Below are positions 20,845 to 34,900 of a stretch of DNA of 64,000 nucleotides, one piece after another. Under the pieces are notes generated by a model that was given only the letters and a program-made list of their open reading frames with translations, was not told the origin of the DNA and ran no database searches. The stretch comes from Entonaema liquescens (taxonomy: Eukaryota > Ascomycota > Sordariomycetes > Xylariales > Xylariaceae): the NCBI GenBank assembly GCA_902805475.1, contig CADCSX010000010.1:868001-932000 (forward strand). The letters are read 5' to 3'. The stretch's first letter is position 1, and each line of letters opens with the position of its first letter. Made by a program: the position numbers and the translations under genes.

Positions 20845-22198
20845 TTGACATTTCTCGAGAAGCTGCTCGATCAAGTGTTGAGAAAGAAATGAAGTCGGAC
20901 GTGGTCCCACCCAGACGTCTTGTGGGTGAGATGGTAGACGATGTGTAACTCGGACTTTGCTGTCAGAGAGAAAACTTGCGAATCATCACCGAGTTTTTTC
21001 TCGGAATACTCGCGGCAGAACCCATATAGCGGAGGGGAGCTGAACAAAATCGACTACAGGGACGCCACGACAATCAATGGTCGTGCAGGATTCCTCTTGG
21101 GGAGATGCGGCGTCGGATTGGTGTATATGGGACACACGCAATAGCGGCAGCCGGCTAAGCTGGCTGTTAGCCTCACTCTCCAGACAGGCCGGGTTTGTGC
21201 CTGTTAACTGGCGGGACGGTAAACGATATGTGGAGTGTATTAAAGGTTACAGCCCTTGGACAAGGCAACGCCAGGGAATCCACTTTCTTAAAAAGCGTCT
21301 ACTACCCAGACACCTGCTTGGACGGTTAGAATCTTGGCTGACGAATTTTTTAAAGTGTCCGAAAAAAAAAATGCCCTCTTGCAACCCTTTCTTGTGCCCT
21401 ACGCAGCTTACGGTGCGCTACAGAGTTTCCGTCTTCGCCTCTTGTAAATTTCGCCCACCCCCACAACATGAGTGTTAAGAGCCGGGACGTAATAGTGGAG
21501 AAAAGCAAGGGATAAGTTTTGTTCGATAGGGAAAAGGCTTTAGTCGGGCAGATCGTCGATGGGCTAGTACATGGATGGATCTAAGAGGAGCCTTGGAACG
21601 GAGGGAGCGGTGAAAGGGAAAATTACGACGGAGAGCCGGGAGAACCTAGGAAGATAGATAGACAGAACAGACAGAGAAAGAGAGAGTCCATATGCAGGAG
21701 CGCAATGCTTACCGTACGTGCCAGACCAACTTCGAAACGGATTGCAGTAGTGCAGTGGCGCTCAAAACCGGTCGTCTATCCTACTTGCTTAACCTTACCT
21801 CTGCTTTACCCATCCAGCCATCCAGCCATCGTGGTCTCGGGTGCCGGGTCAGAAAAGTCTGGTGCTCCAATACCGGGACGAGAAGTGGTGGTTCAACAAT
21901 GCGCATGTATTTTCTGTATTTTTTTTTTTAGTTTCTTGCTTCTGGTTTCTCGTTTCTGGTATTGTACAGCGAATACAGCAAATACGGCACCGTGGAAGAA
22001 TTACCGTCCCGAACTTGACAACGCAGCAAGTAAGCAAGAATGAACCGTGGTTCTCGGCATTACGTGCCCGTCTCCTTGGAACTTAGAACTTGGAAACTGT
22101 CCGCTTGGAAAAGAAACACAACAACTGCCTGGCGAAAGAATATGCCCTACGTACCCTACGTACGAGATTGGACGAGTAAGAGGAACTTGCCAATCTAA

Positions 22199-22230
22199 CC
22201 AGTCTACCAGTCTACCAGTCTATCAGTCTA
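22199..22230. repeat. 8-nt tandem repeat CCAGTCTA, 4 copies
   Basis: Three perfect copies and a fourth reading TCAGTCTA. An imperfect copy (CCAATCTA) lies just before. Confidence 0.85.
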
Positions 22231-22450
22231 GACTTGAAGATGCACTGCAATCTACGCGGCGTAATGCAGTGTGCGGGTGGCGATTCGATGTGTACTAATG
22301 CTGAGCAACGCCGGGAGTGGGAAGACGCAAGTCTGCTAAGACATTGAGAGGCGAAAATAAAAATGATTGGTTGTTCTTTCATGCAGATGGATTGCTGGCA
22401 TTATTTTTTAAACTTTTTTAAAAAGTCCTTGGGTTCCTTTAGGTAGGGGC

Positions 22451-22480
22451 GGTAGTAGCCTGTAGTAGCCTGTAGTAGCC
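22451..22480. repeat. 10-nt tandem repeat TGTAGTAGCC, 3 copies
   Basis: Three copies, the first starting with G instead of T. It lies in the non-coding spacer. Confidence 0.85.
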
Positions 22481-23279
22481 CGTAGGTGTAGGTGCTTGTA
22501 AGGGGGGTACTGTAGGGGTGAGCTAGAAACCAGAATCGGACACCCCCCTGTCATTCCACTAATTTGGATGAATTTCCATTGGTCACATCTAAGCCCCCAA
22601 GGTTGGACCCGCCCTCTGATTTGTTGCCTCACGTTTTTCAGTTGGCTTGAACCGTCAATCAATAGCTCTGATGCTTAATTATTTTTGTTGAGGCTAACAA
22701 CACACGTTTCCATTTTTGATCATTCGAGAGAGACATTTCATGCAGTAAGAGTATCCATGTGAGGAGGAGGAAGGGAGAACAAAGAACAAGGAACAAAGAA
22801 ACGGTGAGAATGTATCAAGTGATCAAGATTCAAAATACATGAAAGACCGTAAAAAGTCAAGTCACGGGATGCAATAGACAACGGGTGATCCATCGCCCCT
22901 ATCACATTTACTGACGTCCGCCTTTTTTTTTTTTTTCTTTTTGGTGATCCACTTGCATTTGAACGAGGGAACGGGGGAACGCCTTTTCGCCTCCGGGACC
23001 CAGCCAATGATCTATAAAATATCGTGATAAGATAACGCAATCCGCCTCGATTTTCAGTGTTTCATCGCTCCTCCGAGACTGCCGATCCTTTCTTGTCTAA
23101 CGTGGGTATGTGAGATCATGACTCAACCCTTCTGGGTACGAGAGACAGAGATTATGGTAATCTAAATCTGCTAGCCCGCGTGTCTATCTGTCTTTACCTG
23201 TGTGACGTGGTTAAATCTCCTTGCTCGATAGAGCGTACCATCGAAGCGGGACAAATCAGATGCTAGTGTTATTTGTGTT

Positions 23280-25303
23280 TTAGGTTCCGCTGTGGAGGCT
23301 GCCAGCCCCGAGATTCTGCACGAACCGGACGTCTCGAGCCTGTCGTTCTAGCGCTAGCCTCATTCTCTCGCCGTACATCTGCTCTTCCTCTTCTGCTGCG
23401 ATATCTTCCGGTGTCCTAGTATTTCCTTCGAAATCCTCCGGGGAAAATCCAGGTTGAGATGAGAAGCTGAGCATCCCCAGCCTCTCTCCGGTCCAAAAGA
23501 GGATATCTTCGTCGTTTGCCCGGATTTCGCCATCTTGCCCGGGTGTCCGTGTGGATAGGATCTTTCTCGCGATGTCGTCCGATCCGGGCATTGACCCAAA
23601 GAGCGAGCGCTGGGCGACCCTTTCGGACTTACCGATCTTGTGACGACGCACCTCTGTAAAACCGTCCCTCTCGACCCACTTTAAGTATCCTTGCCCGTCA
23701 GAGAAGACGATTCTAGTGCCGTGATTTATGACGGAGAGGAGCTTCGACTGCGAAGCCGTCTGCCGATTCTTCAAGGAAGACTTCTGGATGACCGGCTCTC
23801 GTGGTGAGTCGTCCGCGCCGGAGGACAGGCCGTACAATTCGAGTGATCCCTTAGTGCTATATTCGCCGCATGCTATTAAGGTTCTCCCGTTGGTGTTCCT
23901 ACCCTTCTCTACCGGTTCCTCGGAAGAAAGGAAGCGTTGGCGGAGATCGCTATATAGAGTAGCGAAAGGGAACGGAAGCGATGTCAGACTACAGAGCCGC
24001 GCCCCTGAATGGACTGATCCCTTGATCGCTGGAAACATACGCCTGTCATAATGTAAAATATTTGAGAATCGCCCAGCCACGAATATGTCGTCTGACAGGT
24101 GACTGCTATCCGAGCGTCCGAGATGAAGAATGCTCTGAGGTCCTGACTGAGCAAGCGAAGCGTACGGAGCCAGAGGCCTAGGATCTAACACATGAGAAAA
24201 GTCCCGGCCACTCTTTCTACTAATATTATCTAATTGTATATGGTGTTCGTTTCGGTATTCTGATCTCGCTCTAGAATCGTGAAAGTGTAGGCCATGAAGC
24301 GTACCGACTGTTAGAGGAACGTTGGGATCGGCAGCGGAGAGTGTAGTAATCGACCATTCGAAGGGATGGTCTTCCACGACTTGTAACGTGTTGAGGTCGA
24401 CCTCGATAAGATCTGCAGGAAAATCAGCGGTTATCCTATCATCGAAAAGGGAAAACTTACTGCTCTGTACTGCGAAAAAGGCTATATTATTTACGCTGTC
24501 GATACTAACGCATTCAGTCACCCCTGTATTAATCATCTTTGAACGTCTAGATAGATCAGCGCCCGGACCATCAGTACATAAGATACCAGGGCTGGATTTA
24601 GTTAGGATTGACCCCTTCCTAGTTCGAGTACCCTTCACATCCCAAATGCAAACAGAGCCATCGTCAAGCGGTGATACTGCAAAGAGCTCGTTTCCGCCTG
24701 ACGGGTTATAGAGGGCGATACCGCTGGCATCCAGATGGGTCCTCAGAGAGCCGGTGTGGACATGAGGCTGTTCAAACCAGCTAACTGCGATAGGGCCATA
24801 ACGATGAATATATTCAGTATACCAATTCGTTGTTTCGTTGGGAAAGGTCGGATCCCAATTAGCAGCGATACGAATTTGTTCCCGTTTCCTCCTCCTAGAC
24901 GATAGCTGAGATAGGCTTTCTAGACGATTCCAATGCACTTCATGTTGATCTTGCTGTGTTTGGTTTCCTTCTCCTGTTGCTGTGGGCGCACCGCTTAATG
25001 TCGCGCCATCTTCATCAATCCAATCGGGGCCTAATCGATAGAGCCTAATTCGTTCGCTGACGGCTGAGGCGGATAGACTTCGATCTCGCCAGAAATTCCC
25101 ATCTCGGCATAGACCTAGGAAATGTTTCGAAGTGCTTTGGAGGACAACGACGTCGTGCGATTCTAGAACTAGTGACAAATATCATGTTAGTGGCGAATTG
25201 ATCCTCTTAGAAGCAAAGCATAATTGCGACAGCAAAACTCACAAGATAGGATATGTAGAAAGATCTCGTCGGGAAGAGTTTCGAGAAGGCTGATAACAGT
25301 CAT
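23280..25303 (-). CDS. F-box protein with WD40-like repeats
   Basis: A 649-aa F-box adaptor. Exon 1 (25303..25243) starts MTVISLLETLPDEIFLHILS. Intron 25242..25169 (GTGAGT donor, CACTAAC branch, CACTAG acceptor) joins it in phase to exon 2 (25168..23280), which begins FLESHDVVVLQSTSKHF. Together these form a canonical N-terminal F-box, so the first exon is well supported. Beta-propeller-like segments follow (for example GSVCIWDVKGTRT, ILHYDRRMF, GSLELYGL). The C-terminal 50 residues are acidic then basic (EDIAAEEEEQMYGERMRLAL). It would act in an SCF ubiquitin ligase in nucleus or cytosol. Substrate unknown. Unlike the F-box genes at 3.5-7.1 kb, it is intact and single-copy here. Confidence 0.85.
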
Positions 25304-27607
25304 CGTCCGCAAGGAATCCCGAACAATATTCTTTCTAATGCCTATAAGGCAAAACAGACTTGCGACAAGCAATTCACAATACAAGACAAATATACTTACG
25401 ACAAGACGAGCTTGGGAAGCAAAGAGATATGATTAGTTGAATAATTCAGAGCAGTCAAACAAAGATAGGATCGGATCGGAGGAGACTTGAATAGAACATC
25501 CCCCCCTCTTAAACTTAGTGGGCTGAATGACGAAAACGACAATGATCGATGGATCTAGAGGGATCCCCGCTGTTTCGCTAAATAACGCCAAACCCACCAA
25601 GGCAGTCAGGTACACCTAACAGGTCCTAAATAGGGGGTTCGCGGGGTTCACTAGCTTATTTTGTCGCTCTAACCAACACCCGATAATGTTACCGTACCAG
25701 GTTAGCAAAGACCAAGGTCCGAATCTTCGGGAAGAGGACCGTGCACGATTTAAGTGGTTCTCTTCCACGATAAGAATAAGAAGCATGTGCCAATGTGGTT
25801 CGGCGTTATCACAACCAGGGATGGCGAAAACGGGAGCGCTAGCGGCTTTCCAAACTAAGCCACCTGTGGCGCGCTATTTCCAACGACATCAATATAGATC
25901 CATGGATGAGCTTCAGCTTCTTTTAACGCTGTGTTGATATATAGAGCCATCAAGGATGGAAATATCTTGTATTGAGAACAGTAGAAAACATCATAGTCCC
26001 TCTGTATCATTTCATGTCATTTACCAACTTGAGTTCTATCATGATGACATTCATATAGCAAAATGTGAAGCTTCCAAAGTGAGGGCGCCAGGTTAACAGT
26101 TGTCTCTTTTGAAAAATGCATACAAAAAATAGTAATAAATTACAATGTCATCTTTAAGTTATCATGTTCTATCGTTTCACTTAGGATGTCTCTAATACCT
26201 CTACCTCTCTCAACAGATGTGTCATGCTTGATAATTTCAGTGTATTATTTGTACGCGATATTCCTGCTATAGTACACAGTGTCGAAGGTCAATGTGAACT
26301 CCAGTCTTTATCAGCAGAGCACATAGAAGCTTTATATAATCCAAGATTAATATAGGAATTTTTCCAAGGGGTAATTCTTGCTATCACCTTTTAGGACCCA
26401 GTCCTCTTCTTGGAGTTTTGTTTAAGCCGAAGCTTTAATATAGATATGTATACAGATCTAACAATGCAACATTCTTATTATCTATTATTACTGGTTCTAT
26501 TAGGACAATGTAATTCCCGTATTAATATTTAACTACTACAGATCTTTTGAGGGATGATATGCTATCAAGTGAGGTAAAATAGGAGAATTTTCCGTGTATA
26601 CCCCTTTCACCCACAACTAGCCATGCTTTAGTTAATTATCGACCTGGATAAACAAAACACGCTTCAGCAAGTAAATAGACACGAGATGCGGGCATCCAAG
26701 TCATTAGTTTCGTTTGACTGGTTTGTGCTAGCCTAGAATTGTACCAATAGAAATGCTTCTGATTATACCAAACCTCTGGGTGAGGCTCATACAAAAAAAA
26801 ATTGGATGACTATGAGGGCATTTCCCCATGACATTTACTGGTAGTTCCTAGGTGATTTGTTTGCTGTGTAGCTAGTAAATATCACATGTGTAGATTGTGG
26901 TCCTCTAATTACCCTCGTCAACTCGTCACCAACCTTGTCGGCCTTGTCGGCCTTCTCAGCTGTCAACCCTCTCCTATCATTCACCTCACGCCCACGCCCA
27001 CAGAAAATAATTCTCTTTGCATTTTCCAAATACAAATTTCCAATTGTCGTAACAATCTCGCTGGTACCTTAACTTCTCATAAGCCTCCTCTCGAGGAAGC
27101 TACACAACTGCCTGTGTACCGAATTCTGATACGTACCGTACCGGTTCGTACCTGCAATCGTACTTGCAATCGCAGCTTCCACCCTCACTGGGTTTCGCGC
27201 CTTCTATTACAGACTGAAACCCGGATTTCAAACAGCGTGCCTTTAGGTGCAAACCGCATTTTAGTACCTTTACTGTACCGAGTTTCACCCTCGCATGCCG
27301 CATTACCTGCGTGGACCTTACCTGCAGCCACAACATTTCCAACCATCTTTTTTCCGTGCATTACCCCGTACTTCCCAATCCACGGTAACGAACAACATAA
27401 ACCTCGCGCATAACCTGCATCTCATATCGTTACTTCGAGGTTTGCCTACTCGTACAACTTTACTGCCAATTAATTACTCCAGTAATACTCTTCATTCTCT
27501 TGTATCTTAAGTCCACTCTGTTCAATAGGGGGCTCCCTGCGCGTCGCATCGTCGCCTACCGACATACCCTTTAAACTCTTATCTGTTATTCTTCCTTCAT
27601 CTGAAAG
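25304..27607. other. AT-rich intergenic region, then promoter/leader of the serine-rich gene
   Basis: 25.9-26.9 kb is strongly AT-rich with no gene. From about 26.9 kb the DNA becomes pyrimidine-rich, consistent with the promoter and 5' leader of the gene starting at 27779. Open frames here (for example 26886-27413) have no family features. Confidence 0.45.
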
Positions 27608-27752
27608 GTAAGTTTGAAAATATTTTATTCTTGCTTCCCGTTGTCAACCCCCTTATATCATTAGTCTCCCTTTACACGCATTGGTACCCGCTCTACGTTG
27701 GCGCGAAGTCTGCCTGCCTTTGATAACGTATATTTACTAACGAATGAAACAG
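27608..27752 (+). other. 5'-UTR intron of the serine-rich protein gene
   Basis: Donor GTAAGT at 27608, branch TACTAACG at about 27734-27741 and acceptor ACAG at 27752 frame a 145-nt intron ending 26 nt before the ATG at 27779. It explains why the open frame extends upstream of the ATG without another start codon. Confidence 0.6.
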
Positions 27753-27778
27753 TTACTTCGACGGTAACATCGTTGCCC

Positions 27779-30744
27779 ATGGCGTCAATTGATAGCAAGG
27801 ACGACCGAGGTCGCAATTCTCCAGAAAGTGCCTCCCAAACTCAAGCATACGGAACTGGCAGGAACTTGACCCACCGTCGTCCTCGCTTCACCAACTTAGA
27901 TGAAGCGCACAGGAACATCACTTCCAAGCAGACGCCCGATAGTAGCGTTGGATTTCAGAAGACTGATGAAGGAAGTAACGAGAGTCGCGATAGTTCGCAA
28001 CAGCTTGCCAGTCTATCTGAAGGGTCTGCTAGTTGTTCAACCTTATCCCAGCACGATTTCCTACCGAACCCCATTACTTCATCCATTGCAAAACCCTTTG
28101 CACCCTTCTATGCCGCCCCTATAGCATCATCAACTCCCACAGTTGACATGTCTAAACAAAACCGAGAACCCGTTGTGGTAACGGAATACCTAGAGCGCAA
28201 CATTTCGAGTCCTAAGATGGACGAATCCCCAAATGAATCGGGCAACACGGTAGAGAAGATTGTCGATCACTATGCCAACCATGCCCTAAACGGATTAACC
28301 ACACCTCGTGCTGCAACGAGGTGCGGGTTCAGAGGAGAGGAAACACGTCCTACATATCGCCGCCACTTCCAGGCTGGCTCACTGACATCGGATCCGCCCC
28401 AGGGCGGGCTACCGGATATACCCCTTGGCCACTCGCGATCTAAGTCAGTTCTTCAAGGAATTAATGAAATTAGCTCTCCTATTACCGAGACGACTATTTC
28501 TAATTCGCAACATCTCCTCGATGCCGAGGCGCAGGCAAGCGAGCTTCGGGATGTCCATAAGCCGTTGATGCCTTCGCCCCTACGACTTCCATTAGAGCGC
28601 AACCTGAAGACTGGATTACTTCATAATGAGCAATCTAACAACACCGAGTCTTCTTTCAATGACATGACAAGCAGCTCCAATAACGATCCTTTCCGATATG
28701 ATCAGCGGAACAATTGGGGTGCCTTTAACCCTTGGAAGGAAAGGGAGGTCAGTCGAGCTCTAAGGCGAGCGAGTAAAACCGGAGATCCTAGCGAAACCAC
28801 TATTCTTACTCCCGAAGGGAGCCCGCGCCCTGCGATATGGCCAGCGCCTAATCCAGCGCCTCACTACGCCGGTGTGACCTTGGATAGTAAACGCCCAGAA
28901 TGCCAGTTCTTTCACGAACCCGCGCTTCAATCTGTCATTCAAGAAGATGGGGCCCAGACTCAAGAAGTTAAAATAATGATTGGAAGTCCACCAGAGCCTC
29001 AAAGGAAAAGAGAGTTAAAGCGAGATAGGGTTAGCGGACTGATCAAAGACAGCGTCCAGCTGGACAATCTCCCCACTGGCTTGCCGCTTAGAGATTCTAC
29101 TGCCAACCAAACTTGGGTGACGGAAGGCTATAGTGACATTATAAAGGTAGCAGGAAGCAGCATTGCGGACTACTCTGATGATGATGGAGAAGTAAACCGA
29201 CCCAGCTTATGCGGCTCGAGCTGCGCTATTATCCAGCACCCCCTTAGGGATAACGAGCTGGAACCGTACGAGGTACGAACATTAAAAGACACCAAGAGAT
29301 CCGTGCTTCTTCCTAAGTCGAGACTTTTCCGTGGCGGTGCATTCCAAGACAATTCTTCACGTTATTTCTCGGGCAGTACTTCCAAGAACAGTGGCTTCGG
29401 TCAGCTACCACCTTTCACCCGAGGAATTTCCAATCCATTCGGTAAGAAAGAACCACATCAGAATGCAGACTCCGAGGGAAAGTTTTCTCGAAATTTCATA
29501 CGAAATGGGCCATCTAAATATGACTTCCGCGATTCAGTTTCGGAATATTTGCCCAGTGTCCGCGGAAGCAAGGTTCTCTCGGGTATCTCATTCTGTGGCA
29601 GACATCTAGTCACGGCTATAGATGAGCTGGAAATGGAAGACTTTTCAAAGCATGTTAACGAAGACGAGACACCCAAAGCACCTGGCTTGGAGAGCAGTAG
29701 CAGTAAGCAGCAAGAATTTGGCTCACCACAACGCGAGCAAGACAGACCGCCAAGATACGAACCCCGTCTTGTAGACCAAGACTACCCGATTCGTTACGGC
29801 AACTGGTTCCAGGAGGAGAAAAACCTGGAGATGGCTACCCAGTCATCATTTAATGCTTCATTCAATGGAGACCCGATCTCTCCTCAGTCCAAATTTGAAT
29901 TTGAGCTTCTCCCCCTTGATGAGGCACAGAGAAAGAATAAGCAGCAGCGGGAGAGTGGCGAGAAGGATGAGACGGAATCCCCATTGAGTCGAACCCAGTT
30001 CACAGTTACCTCTTGGTCTAATCGTCATCTTGCGAGTTCACCTGGGATTCAGCTCCCAATGCCGGCTCATATTTCAAGCGGCCGGACAGCTCCCCATTTA
30101 TCGCTTGACTTTAGTCCTTTAGGCCATCATTCCTATAATGATGCATTTAAAGGTATGGTTGTTGTTTTTTTACTATTATAGAACTTTAAAACTAACAAGA
30201 GATAGATACCCCTACTCCGTTCTCCGCTACAAGTCATCGCGGTTCCACCCCCACACCTGCTCGCCCAGCTCGAGCGCTATTACATCAAGAGATGTTATCC
30301 GAGAGCCCTACTACCACGAGCACGTTTGGAAAGACAAAACGCTCACTTCTAGGGCGATTTGTACCCCGAATGTTCTCTTCAGAGGCACGTAGCCGCAGGG
30401 CCGTCTCTACCATGACGGTTATTCAATACCCTATGCATAACGACAGTGGACTGAGCCTCGTAGCTATCGAAGCTCTCAGAGAATCGAACATCTCCCGACA
30501 TGGGCGTAAAAAGCGGGCCCAATGGTTCAGATTCATGGCGCTTCTCTCCATGATTATCCCCTTCTTCGCAATTCTCGTACTTACGGGGGTATTCGACAAG
30601 ACGCTGGTCTGGTATTCCAACGGGGAAGTTGGCCAGATAACCATCAAGCAACGGGGCTTTATCAGAAATGAGTTACTCATCCAGGGTTGCTTCTATGTCT
30701 TCGGCATTTCCTGCCTTATCGCGGTTTTCGTTAGGATGCATTAA
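27779..30744 (+). CDS. Long serine-rich protein with C-terminal membrane hairpin, 970 aa
   Basis: Two coding exons, 27779-30152 and 30206-30744. The intron 30153-30205 has donor GTATGG and acceptor GATAG, with a phase fit giving FKD then TPTPFSATSHRG. I chose the ATG at 27779 (MASIDSKDDR). Most of the protein is Ser/Pro/Asn-rich, polar and probably disordered, with many potential phosphosites. The last ~75 residues hold two hydrophobic segments (FMALLSMIIPFFAILVLTGV and IQGCFYVFGISCLIAVFV) separated by a polar loop, so it is probably tail-anchored or a membrane hairpin. I recognise it only as the type often annotated as serine-rich protein in Sordariomycetes. No enzymatic domain is visible. 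Confidence 0.82.
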
Positions 30745-31955
30745 ACTCCTACGCACTACGCCCGGGAATCATATCCCTATGCGATACCAGATAATGTGTG
30801 TCATCTGTTAATCTATTGTCGCTCTTTTGAAATATGGCTCATACCGGGCCACTGTCTCTCATTTTGTCTTTACGCTACCGTATTCTCGGGTTGGCGACAC
30901 CTAAACTAACTACATTCACTCACTTTTGTCTCCGAACACCAATTTAAATGGGACATGGCCGGGAATTCTTTTGGGAACCGCCTTTATAGTACTCGCCTGA
31001 AAAATAAAATTTGTGTTGTCGCCGCTCAAAAAAAAAAGTTGTCTCAAGTTCCTGGGACGGGTTGGAACTAAAAGGACATCTTGCACACGGTGTTATGACT
31101 TCTCTGCATAATCGTTGACTTATTGCGATCGGTCAATCGACTCGCTACTTCGCACAACGGAGATCTAGCTTGCATTTTCCGCCTCGGATTGGATTGCAGT
31201 CGTCCTTACACACACTCTCTCTCTCTCTTTCTAGTTGGATCAAAAACAGATGAACGATAGGATGGGGTGGGCGGATGGATGACCATCAACCCCTCTATCC
31301 TTATTACCCAAGCAGAAATCGGAAATCGGAAATCGGAAAATACGAACGGATGGAGAGGAAAGATCTCGCAGCAATACCATGGTTCTCTCTTTTTTTCTAT
31401 AAGGAAGGAAAACTTTGGTACTTGACTGGCAGGAAGCACGCTATGCTGTAGATAGGACCTCAGATTCTCTACATATACTCCGCAGGGGGGGCGGATGTTG
31501 CTTTGCTCTATAGTAAATGTCATTGTGTTTGCGCTCAACTTGTTGTTATAGTTTTTCGTCGGCGGAGTAATGAAATCGACGTGTTTGGTGTAGGTATGTA
31601 TGCAATTAATGTCATGATAACCTTGTGACCCCGTTAATAATACATTGTAATAAGAATTACATGGAGTCTTATGTCCAGTCTCGTTTCGTGCTTCTATAAT
31701 TCAGGACAAGGGAAACCCGGCAACGTTTTTAGACGAATTAAGATTAGTATTCACTGCCTATGCAAACCTATCTTTCCGTAATGCCCGTATATAAAATCAT
31801 CGTCAAATCTATCTACGCATCCGACGCACTCATTCTGATATCCGTCGTCCACGGTATAAGTCCCCCTCTTCTACCCATCACCATGTTATGCCTGACCTAT
31901 CGTTACACCTCGTCCGATTTTTCCGTCCGTCATAACCCGACCTAACCTCGATACC
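30745..31955. other. Spacer between convergent genes
   Basis: Contains 3' flanks, a GAAATCG x3 repeat (31315-31335) and a CT run at 31206-31230. No gene is supported. Confidence 0.5.
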
Positions 31956-34900
31956 CTAAGCCTCTCCATACACGATTTTCCGGAGATGTTCCTTCTCACC
32001 GCTCTGCTCGCACATGGCGCGGAACATCCCCAAGCCGCCTTCCTCGTTGCCCTGGATCTCCCATAGTTCTTGGGGCGTACCGTACTCAGCTACTTTGCCG
32101 TCGCTCAGTACGAGGATGCGGTCGAAGTCGGCGATTGTACTCAAGCGGTGCGCAATGACCACTAGCGTGCTATCGCCAAATTCCTCACGGATACTGCGCT
32201 GGATTAGCGCGTCCGTGGTCATGTCTACAGCGCTCGTCGCCTCGTCTAATACCATAACTTTAGGCCGTGATACAATCGCCCTTGCGAGACACAGTAGCTG
32301 ACGTTGTCCCTGCGACAGGTTTAGACCACCCTCGGATATGGGAGATAGTAGATTGCGGAAGATGTTGGTATTCTTCTTTTTCCGCCCACTGTTGTTCGAT
32401 GTTGGGGTGGACGTCCCGCTGGTGCCGGGAGTGTCCGATGCTGCTCCATTACCGTTGGACTTACTATTCTCACTTTCCTCCTCGGAAATGAGATGCACGC
32501 GCGCTAGCGAGTCGAAAAGCTCGGCGTCTGTGTGGTCATCAAAGGGATCAAGATTTGACCTCACAGTGCCGCTAAATAGGACCGGATCTTGAGGGATAAT
32601 AGCTAGCCTACTGCGAAGGTCGTGTAGCTTGATCTTAGAAATATCGAGTCCGTCAATGCGGATACTTCCTGATCGCGCCTCGAGGAAACGGAAGAACGCA
32701 AGCGTCAGGGATGATTTACCTGCACCAGTACGACCGACAACACCAACACGTTGGTTACGTTCGATAGTGAAATTAAGGCCTTTAAGTACGGGTGGTAAGT
32801 CTTCTGCGTAACTGATCACTAGGTCGTCGACCTCAACGCGGCCTTCCGTTGGCCAGGCTGCTGGTGGGCTCGCACCCTCGAGGCTTTCCGTTGGCAGTTC
32901 CGTATATTCAACAATCCGCTCTGCCGCATTCATCTCTAGCTCTACATTGGCATAGTGACGGATCGTCCACATGACGTGACCCGAGAATTCGAGCGCGAAC
33001 GCCAACCCGAAACCAGCGAGGGCCGCATCTATCTCCGGGGCTAGGATGATTAAAATAGCGACAAATGAAGCGAAGAAGCTTCCCACTACTGCCATTCGCC
33101 ATCCCATCCAGCGGATGAACAGCCAGAGATGCCAGGTTGCTACAGTCCAGTCGTCTAATTTTGTATACATGCGCTCAATGTAGGTCTGGCTCTTATCAAA
33201 TGACCTGATAGTCTGGACACCGGTCAAAGCTGATCCAAATTGCTCGAATACTGGAGACTTTGTGACAGATTCGAGTCGTTTTACTGGCCTGGCTCCGTCT
33301 AGATAACGAATTGCGTAGAACGCGCAGATGAAGAGAAGGAAGAATGCCAAGACGATAATCACTGACGAGACGAACAAGCTGGCGACAATAACGCCAACGA
33401 GGTTTAGTAGCGCGCTTGCTGCAAACGCCATCGAGTATGCCATGTGAGTGTCTACAGAGTGGAAATCGGCTGTGAATCTGTTCAAGATCCTACCCAAGGG
33501 GACCGTATCTAACCACCGTAGAGGTGCTCGAAGTACTACAAAGTTAAGCTTCGTGAAGAGCTGCCTAGAAGCACGTATTGAGCCGCAGAAGACGTAGTAA
33601 TAGCGGTAAGTCGAGACAAGGGATGTAAAGGTTGAGAGGAAGACATAGATACCGAGGTAATATCCTAGACTCTTGCTCGACTCGATCGTAACCATCGGTC
33701 GGACCATGTTACCCATCGTGAACTGTTGGACGTTGAACTGGTATGCGTATGCATGCTTCTCCGCTTGCGCATCGACGGCTTGTTGATGCTCTTCGTTTGC
33801 TCCAGTCCATATTCGTAGCCACCACGAGCGTCCTACGGTTAGAGCTTGAACGAATAAGAACAAGGCAAGAACGATAGACCAAAACCACCAGGAACCACTG
33901 TAAGTTAGGTATGCCGCGTACACTTTTCCCTTGACGGCTCCCTTCTCCCGTGTTTCCTCTTCGACGAATTTACGAGCTTGAGCCTTCGAGGCGACCTTGG
34001 CTAGGGGTTCTCCGTTGATTTCAATACCTGTCTGAGATGTCTCTTCGGAGTTAATTGCGGTAGAACCTTCGTCGTCCCGGATCTCCTGGTCTATTTGCTC
34101 ATGACTCTTAATCTGCTCCAACGTTCCGGTTTGCTCTAGCTCCGTGACGAGCCCCGCGTTAAGTACTCGTCCATTCCCCAGTTCAACGAGGTACTTCGTC
34201 TTCGGTTCGCACAAGGCTACGTGATGTGTGACCAAAATCCTTGTTCTCCCGATACTAAGCTCGCCGTTGAGACATTTTTCGAAGATATGACGGCCAACGT
34301 GAGCATCTACAGCACTGAAAATGTCGTCGAGAATAAGTATGCCGGCACGGGAATAGATAGCACGCGCAAGGCTGTATACGTAGGTCAGTAGCTAGCTAGA
34401 ATGTACAAAAATATTGCCAACGTGCCGACGTAGGAATATTTTTGATTGGATAGTTGTCCGAGGGCTGAGGGGTGACTTACGTGATTCGCCATTTTTGTCC
34501 ACCACTCAAGTTGATGCCGTTAGCCCCAATTTCTGTATTCTCTCCATCGCTGAACATTTCCAGGTCCTTTGTTAAGGCGCAGACCTCGATCGTCTTATTA
34601 TATCGGTATGCATCGTACGGCAACCCAAATAATATGTTCTCCTTGACAGTCGCGTTTTCGATCCATGGTATTTGCGCCACAAAGGCAACAGCACCAGGAA
34701 TAATCCAATTGTCCTTATTAGCTTTCTGATCGTGGCGCTGGGATGGCGCTCGAGGTACGCTGATAGACCCAGACAGAATGTCGACTTCGCCTAGAATAGC
34801 TGCAAGCATCAAGCTCTTCCCGCTTCCGGTCTTTCCTGATATAACAGACAGTTCGCCCTTGGGGAATGTAATATTGACGTCGCGTAAGATAAATCGATCA

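Larger units (their letters stand above)
20845..23279. other. 2.4-kb spacer with tandem repeats
   Basis: Upstream of the SprT-like gene and downstream of the F-box/WD gene. Several short open frames (for example 21077-21478 +) have no recognisable features. Contains two tandem repeats and a T-rich tract near 22922-22936. No RNA gene seen. Confidence 0.45.

Noticed and set aside
21077..21478. 133-codon open frame (+) upstream of the SprT-like gene
   Set aside because: No family features, poor start, and low-complexity composition in a promoter region.
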